Positions 32,429 through 41,626 of a stretch of DNA of 64,000 nucleotides are shown in pieces. The notes under the pieces are model-generated. The model was not told where the DNA came from and ran no database searches. It saw nothing but the letters and a program-made list of their open reading frames with translations. Positions within the stretch are counted from its first letter, which is position 1. Each line of letters starts with the position of its first letter. Both the position numbers and the translations under genes were made by a program. Source of the DNA: Geitlerinema sp. PCC 7407 (lineage in GTDB: Bacteria; Cyanobacteriota; Cyanobacteriia; PCC-7407); assembly GCF_000317045.1 (NCBI RefSeq), contig NC_019703.1:3376934-3440933 (forward strand), written 5' to 3'.

Positions 32429-32450
32429 CTTGCCAATTGGCAAGTTTTTC
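32429..32450 (+). terminator. Intrinsic terminator after the HTH gene
   Basis: The palindrome CTTGCCAATTGGCAAG is followed by TTTTT, eight bases after the HTH stop codon. The stem has effectively no loop-forming spacer, so the folded hairpin would open at its centre, but the stem plus T-tract arrangement is typical. Confidence 0.65.
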
Positions 32451-32632
32451 TTGTTGCTGTGGGTAGATCATTTTACTGTGGGTATTGGGGGAGTAGTTAC
32501 CCCATTCCTTGGCCCGTAAAAATAGGTTGTGTCCGCTGCATTGATTTGACATATACGGGTGAGCGGCAATTTGGGTCATTGGCTCATTAAGCCGGGTTTG
32601 GGCAAAAATCTTGCGAATCACTGTCACTTGTT

Positions 32633-33037
32633 ATGGAGAGGCTTGAAGATTGCTCAAACGACAACCCAAATCAGCAGACAAGGAGGGGTGATTTGACTGT
32701 CTTCAAGGGATTTCTCGGAAATCTGACTGTGCTGCAATTCTCAGAACTCGACTCTTGTAAGCTTCCCGCTGAGTTTCCAACGATGGCTTCTGCACCTAAA
32801 TTTAGTTTGGGAAGTCGGTGTCGATGGATACCCAACCCAAATACGGATTGGGGGACGGTTATTGGTCACGTTTATATTCCAACCAACCACGATCGCTCAT
32901 CGTCTGAATGGTCATGGCTATACTTGCTGCTGCTTGATGTTGATAGTCCGTCAAGGCAGTGGGTTGCAGTGGATTGGGTTGGTGAGGAGGATTTGGAGTT
33001 GATTCCTTTTCCACCTGAACGATCGCGAGGAGGTTGA
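32633..33037 (+). CDS. Hypothetical protein
   Basis: 134 residues from ATG 32633, or 84 from ATG 32783 (MASAPKFSLGSRCRWIPNPN). The better-looking part is the second half, a compact all-beta-like stretch (WGTVIGHVYIP, WSWLYLLLLDVDSPSRQWVA) similar in feel to small SH3-like domains, so the shorter form may be the real protein. It sits just before a second HTH gene, whose Shine-Dalgarno AGGAGG overlaps its 3' end; the two are probably co-translated. No function is assigned. Confidence 0.55.
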   Translation: MERLEDCSNDNPNQQTRRGDLTVFKGFLGNLTVLQFSELDSCKLPAEFPTMASAPKFSLGSRCRWIPNPNTDWGTVIGHVYIPTNHDRSSSEWSWLYLLLLDVDSPSRQWVAVDWVGEEDLELIPFPPERSRGG

Positions 33038-33040
33038 TCT

Positions 33041-33388
33041 ATGAGCCATCCTGGAGACCAGAAGCCTTTAGGGGATGTGGAGCGATCGCTCTTCCGTCTC
33101 TACGTCAATTGTCAACTACCTGGTATTAGCCCAGAGCAGCTTTACCAGGAGTATGACTTCAATTACGAACAACTTGCCATGATCGCGGGGTGTAGCATCC
33201 CAACGATGACTCGATGGATGACCCAAAACCGACAACCTCATGCGTTGAAGGAAGTCTACAGTCGTCGATTGGGAGAGTTTTATTTTCTTCTCCACCATTA
33301 TCAGGAGATTCCGCCTGACATTTGGGATGTGATATGTCCTCTACCTCCACGATTACGAGCGATTCTTTATCCTTCAAAACGACCTTGA
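33041..33388 (+). CDS. Small helix-turn-helix protein (paralogue of the cas12k-adjacent one)
   Basis: 115 residues. QLYQEYDFNYEQLAMIAGCS, then IPTMTRWMTQ, aligns by eye with the HTH of the protein at 32092 (EFLKHWDVTREELAYICDCS, then LTTVNHWFSQ): same spacing, conserved Cys-Ser and W-x-x-Q. ATG 33041 has a strong AGGAGG. It is probably a DNA-binding regulator of the accessory genes. Two such proteins around cas12k suggest duplication within the element. Confidence 0.7.
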   Translation: MSHPGDQKPLGDVERSLFRLYVNCQLPGISPEQLYQEYDFNYEQLAMIAGCSIPTMTRWMTQNRQPHALKEVYSRRLGEFYFLLHHYQEIPPDIWDVICPLPPRLRAILYPSKRP

Positions 33389-33493
33389 TGTGTTTGGTTG
33401 GTCCTATCATTTGATAGGAATTTAGACAGAACACTTGATCTACTTCAATTCCAGGATCTATTGTTGCCAACATCGAGTTCTACCCATTTCCAC

Positions 33494-35320
33494 ATGGCGA
33501 CAATGAACACACCTATTTCAGCGTTTGATTTATCCAAGGAAGCCTTGCCAGATCTGTTGCTGAAGATTCAACAGGGCTTTATTCAACTTCCTGATCTTCA
33601 GCGCAGTTTCTGTTGGCACGATGACCTGGTGATTGATCTCCTTGCAAGCGTCAGTCAAGGGTGGCCGATCGGTGGCATCTTGTTGCAAGAAGTGTGCAAT
33701 GGTTCCTGGAAGGTTTGTTCTCGGCTGGTTGAAGGAGTGCAGTTGGAACAAGTTCCAATTCCTACCGAACTAATTCTGGATGGGCAGCAGCGGTGTACCA
33801 CGCTCTTTATGTGTTTGTTCTCTAATCGCCCTGTACGAGTGCAGAGCCGACGGAATGGCAAAATGAGCGATCGCTGGTATTACGTTGACATCCAGAAAGC
33901 CCTCGACCCTGATGTTGAGCGGGAACAGTCGATTCTGGGTTTCAATAACCGTCGGATTCGTCCTGGCTTTGCAGGACATCCTGCCATCAACTGTTCCTCT
34001 CCAGAGCAAGAATACGAACTGGGATTGTTTCCCCTGGCTCAAGTGTTTAGCTATGCTGCCTGGCGGCAGGGGTATTCCAAATACTGGCAGTACGATCCCG
34101 TCAAACTAGAACTTTTAGATCGATTTGAGCGAGAGGTGATCAAGCGATTTGAGCATTTTCAGGTGCCAGTGATTCGCCTCAAGCCAGGACTGCCAAAAAC
34201 CGCAATCTGCCGCGTGTTTGAAAAGGTCAACACTCAATCAGAGCAGCTCAACTTCTTTGATTTGGCAACCGCTTGTTTTGCCAGTCAGGACTTTTCGCTC
34301 CGAGATGACTGGGCAAAGCGGGAGGACCGCCTCAAGCAGCATCGGGTCTTACAGACCGTAAAAGAGACTGATTACATTGCTTGTGTGGCGCTGGTCGCTA
34401 CTTATCATCAACGCCAACAGGCGATCGCAGCAGGCAACCCTACCCAACAACTACCCGCAGTCGCTTGTAGCCGAGAGGAAGTGTTGGATCTGTCGCTGGC
34501 AGACTATCAGAAGTACGCTGATCAAGTCGTTGCAGGCTACGAGGAAGCAGCACGATTTTTGTATGGGCAAAAAATCCAAACGGCTGAGAATTTGCCATAC
34601 CAAATTCAGTTGGTTGCTCTTGCGGCAATCTTGGCGGTTGTAGGTTATCCGCAGGATCGGGTGCGGGCGAAGCTGGAGCAGTGGTTCTGGTGCGGAAGCT
34701 GTGCGGCTCTATATACCTCCTGGCATGAACGCCGTGCCTCACGGGATATGGTAGAAGTTCCTATCTGGTTAAATGGGGGTGGAGAACTACCAAACACGGT
34801 TCAAATGGCACATTTGCAGGCTGAACGGCTCTTGCTTGTGCGGCGGCGGCATGGAGCAGTTTATAAAGCTATCAATGCTTTGCTACGGAAAAATGGGGCG
34901 ATCGATTTTGCCGCTGGTGAGGCATTAGCCGAGATTAATCTGTTCAACGACCCAATCGACAGCCACCACATTTTTCCTGTGGCGTACTGCAAGAAGCAGG
35001 GGATTGATAAAGACCGGTACAACAGCCTGGTGAACCTGACACCCCTGTCCCGATTATCAAATCAGAAAATTGGTGGAAAGGCTCCAAGCCAGTACTTGCG
35101 GGTATTAGAAGCAGAAGGAATCAGTCGGCGACGGATGGACGAAATCCTCAGATCTCACTTGATTGAACCAGAAACTCTGAGAGCAGACGACTTTGAATCC
35201 TTCTTGAGCAAACGTGCCTACGCTTTGATGGATTTGGTGAATCGTGCAATGGGCAAGACATCAACAGGTGGGCTGATGGAAATTGCTGCCAACCCAACTT
35301 CCAAACGGGCAAGTGCTTGA
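33494..35320 (+). CDS. DUF262-HNH protein, single-chain GmrSD-like nuclease
   Basis: About 608 residues from ATG 33494. The N-terminal DUF262 (GmrS-like, ParB/Srx fold) has FIQLPDLQRSFCWHDDLVID and the nucleotide-binding motif ELILDGQQRCTTLF. Near the C-terminus an HNH-type motif, DSHHIFPVAYCKKQGI, then YNSLVNLTPLSRLSNQKIG, resembles DUF1524/GmrD. GmrSD enzymes are type IV systems that cut modified DNA using NTP hydrolysis, though DUF262-HNH proteins are diverse. The reading frame extends upstream to 33398 without similarity. It lies 3 kb from a DNA modification cluster, which raises the question of self-restriction. Confidence 0.8.
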   Translation: MATMNTPISAFDLSKEALPDLLLKIQQGFIQLPDLQRSFCWHDDLVIDLLASVSQGWPIGGILLQEVCNGSWKVCSRLVEGVQLEQVPIPTELILDGQQRCTTLFMCLFSNRPVRVQSRRNGKMSDRWYYVDIQKALDPDVEREQSILGFNNRRIRPGFAGHPAINCSSPEQEYELGLFPLAQVFSYAAWRQGYSKYWQYDPVKLELLDRFEREVIKRFEHFQVPVIRLKPGLPKTAICRVFEKVNTQSEQLNFFDLATACFASQDFSLRDDWAKREDRLKQHRVLQTVKETDYIACVALVATYHQRQQAIAAGNPTQQLPAVACSREEVLDLSLADYQKYADQVVAGYEEAARFLYGQKIQTAENLPYQIQLVALAAILAVVGYPQDRVRAKLEQWFWCGSCAALYTSWHERRASRDMVEVPIWLNGGGELPNTVQMAHLQAERLLLVRRRHGAVYKAINALLRKNGAIDFAAGEALAEINLFNDPIDSHHIFPVAYCKKQGIDKDRYNSLVNLTPLSRLSNQKIGGKAPSQYLRVLEAEGISRRRMDEILRSHLIEPETLRADDFESFLSKRAYALMDLVNRAMGKTSTGGLMEIAANPTSKRASA

Positions 35321-35352
35321 TTTTCCTATGACCCATAACTGGGATAGCCCTT

Positions 35353-35754
35353 ATGTCTCAATCTCTGGAAGATTACCGACTTGCATTAGTGGAACGGGCA
35401 TTACGGATCAGGGACAGCGACAAACCGCCAAACTGGTATTTGCCTGAAACAGTACGATTTGCAAAGGATGCAACAAATTTCCTGTACTTATTGCTGAAAA
35501 GCGCGATCGCGGCAGATGTGCCATTGATACCACCACAAAACCAAACGATATCGCAATCCTCCTCTATTCAGGAACTGCGATATCAGTGCTGTGAACTGGC
35601 AGAGAAACTGTATCAGGCAGAGTTAGCCCAGCAAATACTGGTGGCGCTGGAGTTAGTTGGACACATTGCTCGACTGGTTCGGTTGGAATCTGAACGCGCT
35701 CAGCAGTTTGCTAAAACTCGTGGGATTCATCCTTATTTGGGTAAACGAAGTTAG
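35353..35754 (+). CDS. Hypothetical protein, helical
   Basis: 133 residues, predominantly alpha-helical (LEDYRLALVERALRIRDSDK; LAEKLYQAELAQQILVALEL), with no signal peptide. It follows the DUF262-HNH gene by 32 bases on the same strand and so is a likely operon partner. I do not recognise a family. Confidence 0.6.
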   Translation: MSQSLEDYRLALVERALRIRDSDKPPNWYLPETVRFAKDATNFLYLLLKSAIAADVPLIPPQNQTISQSSSIQELRYQCCELAEKLYQAELAQQILVALELVGHIARLVRLESERAQQFAKTRGIHPYLGKRS

Positions 35755-35799
35755 CAGACCGTTCCTACTGTTGAATTACCCCAAGGCTTTGTACGACTC

Positions 35800-36189
35800 A
35801 TGTTCAAAAAACGCTCACTCCTATTACCCTGCAAACGATATTTAGTTAGCTCTCTATTCCTGGCGAGATTACTTGGAATCAATAAGTTCTTGTTGTTTCA
35901 AGGTATCTTGCCCTATGGCAAAGCATTGAAAATCCAAAGTTGTCTATTGAATCTGTGGATGCTGGAGCAGAAACGACTGTGCGCTACTACATTCAGAGTA
36001 TTGGAAGAATCGTTTGCTGATGGTAGCGTCCCTTCAGACGCTAATTGCCTGGAATATTTCCAAGATTTGAAAACCTTGGAAGCAGAAGGTCGTTACGATT
36101 GTGTGCTCAACCAGTTGTACCTACCTCGAAACGAATTTCTTGAAATCAATCACGATGAGTATTCAACTCCCGATCGCAGCCAACTTTAG
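35800..36189 (+). CDS. Uncertain open frame, possibly a decayed gene
   Basis: 129 codons. The first 50 residues look like non-coding translation (many Leu, Phe, Cys). The last 65 (ESFADGSVPSDANCLEYFQD, then LEAEGRYDCVLNQLYLPRNE) read like a real protein. Another frame over the first half also reads plausibly (KLSIESVDAGAETTVRYYIQ), which would fit a frameshifted gene. No ribosome site was found. Confidence 0.35.
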   Translation: MFKKRSLLLPCKRYLVSSLFLARLLGINKFLLFQGILPYGKALKIQSCLLNLWMLEQKRLCATTFRVLEESFADGSVPSDANCLEYFQDLKTLEAEGRYDCVLNQLYLPRNEFLEINHDEYSTPDRSQL

Positions 36190-36552
36190 TAATTCCTGGA
36201 AATATTCCTGGAAATATGCAATATAGGCATTCTGAGGCTTCCACAAATTCCCAACAAGTTTGTGGGAGCAGGTTCGAGAGGTAAGGGGGATCGGTTCCAG
36301 AAAAATCTGGATTGTTTTCTCTCCTGTTCCTACAGGTTTTCCAGGATTAGTCAAACAATGGTTTTCAAGAATTATCGGAATTATAGTTTTCAGAATTTTT
36401 AGGATAAACAACTGCGTGGTAATCAAGCTCCTACTCCTTGTGCAGTGGGATTGGAATAGCCTTGATGACTTGATCGCAAAAATATTAAGCGTACTGAAAT
36501 AGAACACCTATATTCTCCCATCCATGCAATGGAATAGCGGTTTGCTTCCAGC
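36190..36552. other. AT-rich non-coding region
   Basis: About 360 bases without a gene. It contains the direct repeat ATTCCTGGAAAT twice (near 36191) and several short self-complementary stretches. It could be a degraded small element; nothing definite. Confidence 0.35.
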
Positions 36553-36804
36553 ATGGCTAACTACACATTTACTGGAGAGTTAGTTGTGGGTACTTACTAC
36601 GTTTTCATCAAGGAAACCTATTACAGACCTGTAAAAATCGAAGCTGCAAGCAAAGAGGATGCTGTTGATCAGGTGGCAGACGATCGTGGAGCAGCGATGC
36701 CAATTGAGTTTCACTCTACTGGGCATTGGTCAGAGTGGTTGGTGGAGGACGAGCAGGGAGTTCGGTATCAGCATGTGATTGGGGTGGGTTACACCCGCCT
36801 CTAA
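36553..36804 (+). CDS. Small hypothetical protein
   Basis: 83 residues. It begins MANYTFTGELVVGTYYVFIK, then ASKEDAVDQVADDRGAAMPI, with a balanced composition and alternating beta/alpha character, which supports a real protein. There is no clear Shine-Dalgarno. It lies 90 bases before dpdB on the same strand and may belong to the same transcript. No family recognised. Confidence 0.55.
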   Translation: MANYTFTGELVVGTYYVFIKETYYRPVKIEAASKEDAVDQVADDRGAAMPIEFHSTGHWSEWLVEDEQGVRYQHVIGVGYTRL

Positions 36805-36895
36805 ATACGCCTCTAAACGGTACAAGTTTTTTAGAAGCGAGAAATCACCTCTTCACTGTCCACACCTTGAATACACTCTCACTAGGAGAATTTTT

Positions 36896-37987
36896 ATGGA
36901 GCTTGTCCTCCGGGCTGTACCTGTGCATCGTGGGTTGTTGAGTGAACATCAGAGCTATGTTGCTAGTTTGCTATTTGGTGACATTGCCCGATTATTAGAC
37001 GTCGGCTGCCTCTACGTTCCAAATGATCCAGAATTACCAGACTTTGCCCAACGCAAACCCAATCCAGTCAGGGTAAAGACGATCGCCCAGTATATCCTGG
37101 AAACCTATGAAGATGGCAGTACCTTCTTCCCAGCCATCTGTCTTAACGTCCAACCGCGACCGATCTATCGGGATGGTAGCATCGTGCTGCCCTATCATTC
37201 CGTAAGCTTGCGACTGACCGATGGGCAACACCGTTGTTTTGGAATTCGTCAGGCGCTCAAAAATGTAGAAGATGATCCAATCAAGGAGGCTGCTCTGGCT
37301 CAGTTAGAGTTGGGAGCTTTGATCTACGCTGGGTTACCTCTGGAACAAGAGCGACAAGCATTCCGGGATCAAAACCTGCTGGTTCAGCGTCCGAGCGTAT
37401 CTTTGGCTCACACTTTTGATCAGCGATCGCCATTGGTGCTGATTGCGAAAAAGCTGTTGGAGCGGGTGCCACAGTTTCATAACAATGTGGAAATGGTTGA
37501 AAACGGGCTTGGGAAGCACAATCCTAAACTGATGACGTTTTCAACTTTGGTTACTGCCACCCAACATATGTTTCCAAATCTGAAGTCAAAGAAGGATTTG
37601 GAAGCTCGTGCTGATTGGGCTATGACATTTTGGGCGGCCGTTGGTTGCACGCTACCAGACGATCCCTGGAAGGTGGTTAGTAAGAAGGAGCGCGATCGCC
37701 AAAGACAGGAGACTTTAACAGTGACAGCCGTTGTGATCCAGGCTCTGGGGCTAGTGGCACGCGATTTGTATGTAGAGGGGGTTCCTGATGAGAACTTGAT
37801 GAAGCGATTGTCCAGGCTACGGGAGATCAACTGGCATCGGGAAGACCCCTTCTGGCGAGAACGGGGGGTAACGCAAGTCGGAGCTAAAGGTGACCCCATC
37901 ATTCAAAACACACGGACCACTGTAGATGCTTGTCATAGGGTATTACGCGAGTTCGTAGGGGTCGTTCCCACTGCTTGTGTTGTCTGA
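36896..37987 (+). CDS. dpdB: DpdB, DGQHR-motif partner for 7-deazaguanine DNA modification
   Basis: 363 residues from ATG 36896, which follows AGGAG. The core motif is SLRLTDGQHRCFGIRQAL (near residue 105-120), the signature of the DndB/DGQHR family that includes DpdB. DpdB hydrolyses ATP and works with the transglycosylase DpdA to put preQ0 into DNA. The dpdA gene is convergent and overlaps this one by 45 bases. DndB of the phosphorothioate system has the same motif, but no dndCDE genes are present while dpdA is adjacent, so DpdB is the better name. Confidence 0.82.
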   Translation: MELVLRAVPVHRGLLSEHQSYVASLLFGDIARLLDVGCLYVPNDPELPDFAQRKPNPVRVKTIAQYILETYEDGSTFFPAICLNVQPRPIYRDGSIVLPYHSVSLRLTDGQHRCFGIRQALKNVEDDPIKEAALAQLELGALIYAGLPLEQERQAFRDQNLLVQRPSVSLAHTFDQRSPLVLIAKKLLERVPQFHNNVEMVENGLGKHNPKLMTFSTLVTATQHMFPNLKSKKDLEARADWAMTFWAAVGCTLPDDPWKVVSKKERDRQRQETLTVTAVVIQALGLVARDLYVEGVPDENLMKRLSRLREINWHREDPFWRERGVTQVGAKGDPIIQNTRTTVDACHRVLREFVGVVPTACVV

Positions 37988-38812
37988 GGTCGCAAAGACT
38001 TCTTGTAAAGCATCACGATCGCCAAATCTTTGTTGGTCATAACGGGCATCCCACCAAAGCCAATTGGTCGAATCCGCCCAGACTCGGTGCTTTCTAAGAA
38101 CCTCCAATCTTGACAATGCGAGTCCACCCAGAACAAAGTCAGGTCTGCTCCAAGTTAAAAGTTCATCTAACTGTTCGTTAGACAAACCAAACTTTAATCC
38201 CATTGGCATTGTACTTTCGGCTCTGAGCAGACCTCCTAAAGCAATTTTTTGGTAGCCAATTTCTTTATACTCACTGATCAGAGCCACTAGGAAGCTCTTT
38301 GGAGAGTAATAATGTGGCAACAATGCCTCCAGATGAGGCTGAAAATTGTCTTGCCAGTTGTACAAACTTTCTCCAACTTGAACAACCCCAATTAGCTGGT
38401 AGGGTCTAGGCTTCGATGAATACTCTTGCCATGCAATTCGAGCAAGATGTAACGATAATAAAGGCTCTCGAATTACATCAGGGGCAAACACATAATCTGG
38501 TTCAAACCGATCACAGCGATCGAAAAAGGTTTTGAACTGCTGCTGAAACTGTTGATGATTAGCCAACTTAAATTCACGAACCCATCTATTTCCGATAAAT
38601 GCACAATCAACTTGGTAGTACCACGGTTTTCCCTTATTCTCAAACACACCACTGTCAATGAAATATGGCTTACCTTGGGATCGAAGCAAACCAAGAAAAT
38701 TATCAGACTCGATGAAAGTTGCCAAAATACCAAAATCGCCTTTAATCCTTTGCAGCTTTCTTAGAAGATTGAGTCGATTGACAGCAAAGACAGGTAGAAA
38801 GTTTTTTTCCAT
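37943..38812 (-). CDS. dpdA: DpdA, DNA-guanine transglycosylase (TGT-like)
   Basis: A 289-residue protein of the tRNA-guanine transglycosylase superfamily in its DNA-acting form. Features that fit are the substrate-pocket segment KPYFIDSGVFEN, the acidic motif DYVFAPDVIREP, and YQKIALGGLLRAES, which aligns with the GGLAVGE-type loop of TGT. The Zn-binding Cys cluster of tRNA-acting TGT is not seen. DpdA exchanges guanine in DNA for preQ0 with DpdB. It starts at ATG 38812. It overlaps dpdB tail to tail. No dpdC is seen nearby, so the final base might stay as preQ0. Confidence 0.85.
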   Translation of the reverse strand: MEKNFLPVFAVNRLNLLRKLQRIKGDFGILATFIESDNFLGLLRSQGKPYFIDSGVFENKGKPWYYQVDCAFIGNRWVREFKLANHQQFQQQFKTFFDRCDRFEPDYVFAPDVIREPLLSLHLARIAWQEYSSKPRPYQLIGVVQVGESLYNWQDNFQPHLEALLPHYYSPKSFLVALISEYKEIGYQKIALGGLLRAESTMPMGLKFGLSNEQLDELLTWSRPDFVLGGLALSRLEVLRKHRVWADSTNWLWWDARYDQQRFGDRDALQEVFATSDNTSSGNDPYELA

Positions 38813-39244
38813 ACAATTAAGTGCGAATAGTATTCAGCTTTTAGCCGTTTTTATTATTTAGGAAAGAACTTTTATTATTATGAAATACTTTTTTAATTCT
38901 CAAAGAATTGATGCATTATTCTCAATTCTAAGGATGTTTTCTTAATATTGCTCAGTTGAAATTACAGACACAACTATAAGTATGATTTGAACGTATTTTG
39001 AGCTGTGCTAAGAATCACAAGATACTTCTGCGATTCCTTGGAAGTATACATGATGGGAGAAACTTAAAAGTTGCCAATTGATAAGTTTTAGATAGTAAGT
39101 TTTTCCAGGTTTGTAGGTTCCTTACAATAAATTGACTTTCGTCAAGTAAGCTAGTGGCTTTTCTTCTTTCACATAAGATTAAGGATGGGCACAAAGCTTT
39201 GTGCGGACTTGTCTCGTGCGTAATTTAGTGGTGTGGCTTGATTT
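38813..39244. other. Divergent intergenic region between dpdA and the helicase gene
   Basis: About 430 AT-rich bases that should contain promoters for both neighbours. I see short A/T runs and the partial palindrome TTGCCAATTGATAAG near 39072, similar to the stem at 32430, but no RNA gene or clear operator. Confidence 0.4.
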
Positions 39245-41623
39245 GTGATTTCCTTCGAAGCCTACAAAAATCTTATTCGTGAAACCCTTAATCGTGACCT
39301 AGAGGGAAACTCAGCACAACATGACGGAGTCGGTCATGAAAGCAACGATGTTCTTATGCTTGTGGCTGGACCAGGATCTGGTAAAACAACGGTTCTAGTA
39401 CTACGTGCATTGCGCCATGTTTTAGTGGATGACATTCTGCCAGAACATATACTTATTACGACATTCACTAAAAAAGCAGCGAAAGAGCTTCGAACTCGCT
39501 GGCTTGACTGGGGTAATGCCTTCCTAAACGCTTTGTCAGCTAATCCTCATTTTCAAGAGCGCATTCATCAGCTTGATCTCAACCGATGTCGGATTGACAC
39601 CTTAGATAGCATTGCACAACAAGCTTTAACAGAAAATCGCCTTCCTGGAGAGCTTGCACCAGTTGTTGCGGAAGGGGCCACTTCAAAGCTTCTACTTAAG
39701 CGGTTCTCCTTTAGATCCGTTTATGATATGCATCAGAATGAGTTAGATGAACTTTTCTCTCGGTACACTTTTGAAGGAGATCCACCTCGTAACCGTGGTG
39801 AAGCCTTATCTGTTGCAAAAACTTTGTGTGAGCGCCTTGTACAAGATCTGGTGAATCTACAAAGTTTTAGTGGTGACAGTTCTGCTCATCAATATATAGT
39901 TGATATTCTCACAGCATATCAAACTCGTCTTCGAGAAACGAACTTATTTGATTTTGCCTTCTTAGAACTTGAGCTTTTACAAAGGCTGAGAAATGTAACC
40001 TTATGTGAATGGAGTAGTGATATCCAAGCTCTTCTGATAGACGAGTATCAAGACACCAACCCTTTACAAGAAGCAATTTACTTTGAAATTATCTCAGCTT
40101 CAGCTCCTGTGGTCACGATGGTTGGTGATGACGACCAGTCAATGTATAGATTTCGCGGCGGTTCTGTTGAACTCTTTACGCAGTTTGGAGAAAGATGTAG
40201 TGATGCAACAGGTCGGCAGACGAGACGAATTGACATGGTTGCTAACTACCGCTCATTTGATGAGATAGTCGATTTCTACAACAGACATATCACTGGGGAT
40301 CCAAATTTCAATTCTGCAAGAATTTCGCCTCCTAAACCAGAAGTTATTTCTCAAAGAGGTTCAGGAGGAATGCCAGTTCTTGGATTATTTCGGGCAAATC
40401 CAAACGACCTAGCAGTATCATTAGCATCTTGGTTAAGCCAGTTATTCACTGAGCGTAGTCTTACCATAAGCAGAGGCGAAGAAAGGTATGAACTGAATGT
40501 AACTCCTGAAGGGGATTTGGGTGACTGTGTCCTACTAGCTCATAGCGTTGAAGAAGCAAAGTACAAGTACAACAGACAACAAAGAATTGGTGAAACTGAA
40601 ACTAGATTTGCTGGTCTTTTTAGAGATGGGATGCTAGATGAGGGTCTCCAAATTTTTAACCCTCGTGGTAGAGCACTTAGAACTATTACAAGTGTTCAGC
40701 AAATTTTAGGACTTCTCCTCCTTTGTCTTGACCCAGATGGAGATTTGGTAGACCAAGTATTTCCAACAAATGAGGCTCGTTTCTTCTTAAATGAATGGAA
40801 AAATAGAGCTAACACGTTGATTGCTCAAAATCCGTATCCTTCAGATAACGGCGGTCTTGGCAATTTTGTGCAGACGTGGCAGCGCGTATCCCGTGGAAAT
40901 ATAAATCCTGATTTCCCTCCCGACTGGCCAGTATTGGAGTTGATATTCAAGCTAATCGCATGGATGCCTAGTTTTCAAAATGACCCTGAGCATCAAGTTT
41001 GGCTTGAAGCAATTACAAGAACAGTATCGAGTGCTGGAATAGCCTCGCCTTACGGAATGAAAATCCTGCAAAATGGCTCGCACTGTCGATTGAGCCGCCA
41101 GAGTTTTATTCGAGATGCCCTCCTGCCAATTGCTGAAGATGAGGTAGATGTCGATGAAGATATTATGCCTAGTGTTCCGCGTAACTACCTCCAATTAATG
41201 ACTATTCACCAATCAAAAGGATTAGAATTTCCACTGGTAATTGTTGATGTAGGAAGTCACTTCACTCGAAATCATCATAAACAGGCATTCCGCAGATTTC
41301 CACAAAACTCATCTAATGTTGTAGTTATGGAGGATGATGTTGAAGCTCACTTAGCCTCTCCCCTAAGAGGAGGAAGGGATCCCCTTGATCGGTCGTTTGA
41401 TGATTTAGTGCGCCTTTACTATGTTGCTTATAGCCGTCCTCAGTCTGTGCTTATTTTGGTTGGCTGTGAGTCGTGTTTAACCTATGGTCGAGGCGCACAG
41501 TTTAGTGGTTCGATCCCAAATGTAGCACTAGGCTGGAATCGCGATGGAACCTGGCCGTGGCGACAACCTTTTGCAGGGCGTAGACGCCCTATACAAGTTG
41601 AGCCTCCATTACTTTTGATTTGA
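39245..41623 (+). CDS. UvrD/AddA-like superfamily 1 helicase
   Basis: 792 residues with the SF1A motifs in order: Walker A AGPGSGKTT (41-49), motif II LLIDEYQDTNPLQ (near 264), motif III MVGDDDQSMYRFRGG (near 291), motif V TIHQSKGLEFPLVIVD (near 653) and motif VI LYYVAYSRPQSVLILVG. It should unwind DNA 3' to 5'. The next gene, three bases downstream, encodes a RecB-like nuclease, so the two probably form an AddAB-like complex. The start is GTG 39245. Neither is among the standard Dpd proteins as I know them, but both lie inside the dpd cluster. Confidence 0.92.
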   Translation: MISFEAYKNLIRETLNRDLEGNSAQHDGVGHESNDVLMLVAGPGSGKTTVLVLRALRHVLVDDILPEHILITTFTKKAAKELRTRWLDWGNAFLNALSANPHFQERIHQLDLNRCRIDTLDSIAQQALTENRLPGELAPVVAEGATSKLLLKRFSFRSVYDMHQNELDELFSRYTFEGDPPRNRGEALSVAKTLCERLVQDLVNLQSFSGDSSAHQYIVDILTAYQTRLRETNLFDFAFLELELLQRLRNVTLCEWSSDIQALLIDEYQDTNPLQEAIYFEIISASAPVVTMVGDDDQSMYRFRGGSVELFTQFGERCSDATGRQTRRIDMVANYRSFDEIVDFYNRHITGDPNFNSARISPPKPEVISQRGSGGMPVLGLFRANPNDLAVSLASWLSQLFTERSLTISRGEERYELNVTPEGDLGDCVLLAHSVEEAKYKYNRQQRIGETETRFAGLFRDGMLDEGLQIFNPRGRALRTITSVQQILGLLLLCLDPDGDLVDQVFPTNEARFFLNEWKNRANTLIAQNPYPSDNGGLGNFVQTWQRVSRGNINPDFPPDWPVLELIFKLIAWMPSFQNDPEHQVWLEAITRTVSSAGIASPYGMKILQNGSHCRLSRQSFIRDALLPIAEDEVDVDEDIMPSVPRNYLQLMTIHQSKGLEFPLVIVDVGSHFTRNHHKQAFRRFPQNSSNVVVMEDDVEAHLASPLRGGRDPLDRSFDDLVRLYYVAYSRPQSVLILVGCESCLTYGRGAQFSGSIPNVALGWNRDGTWPWRQPFAGRRRPIQVEPPLLLI

Positions 41624-41626
41624 ATT

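Noticed and set aside
36896..37987. Phosphorothioate (Dnd) system based on the DndB-like motif
   Set aside because: No dndA, dndC, dndD or dndE genes are visible, while a DpdA transglycosylase gene is adjacent.
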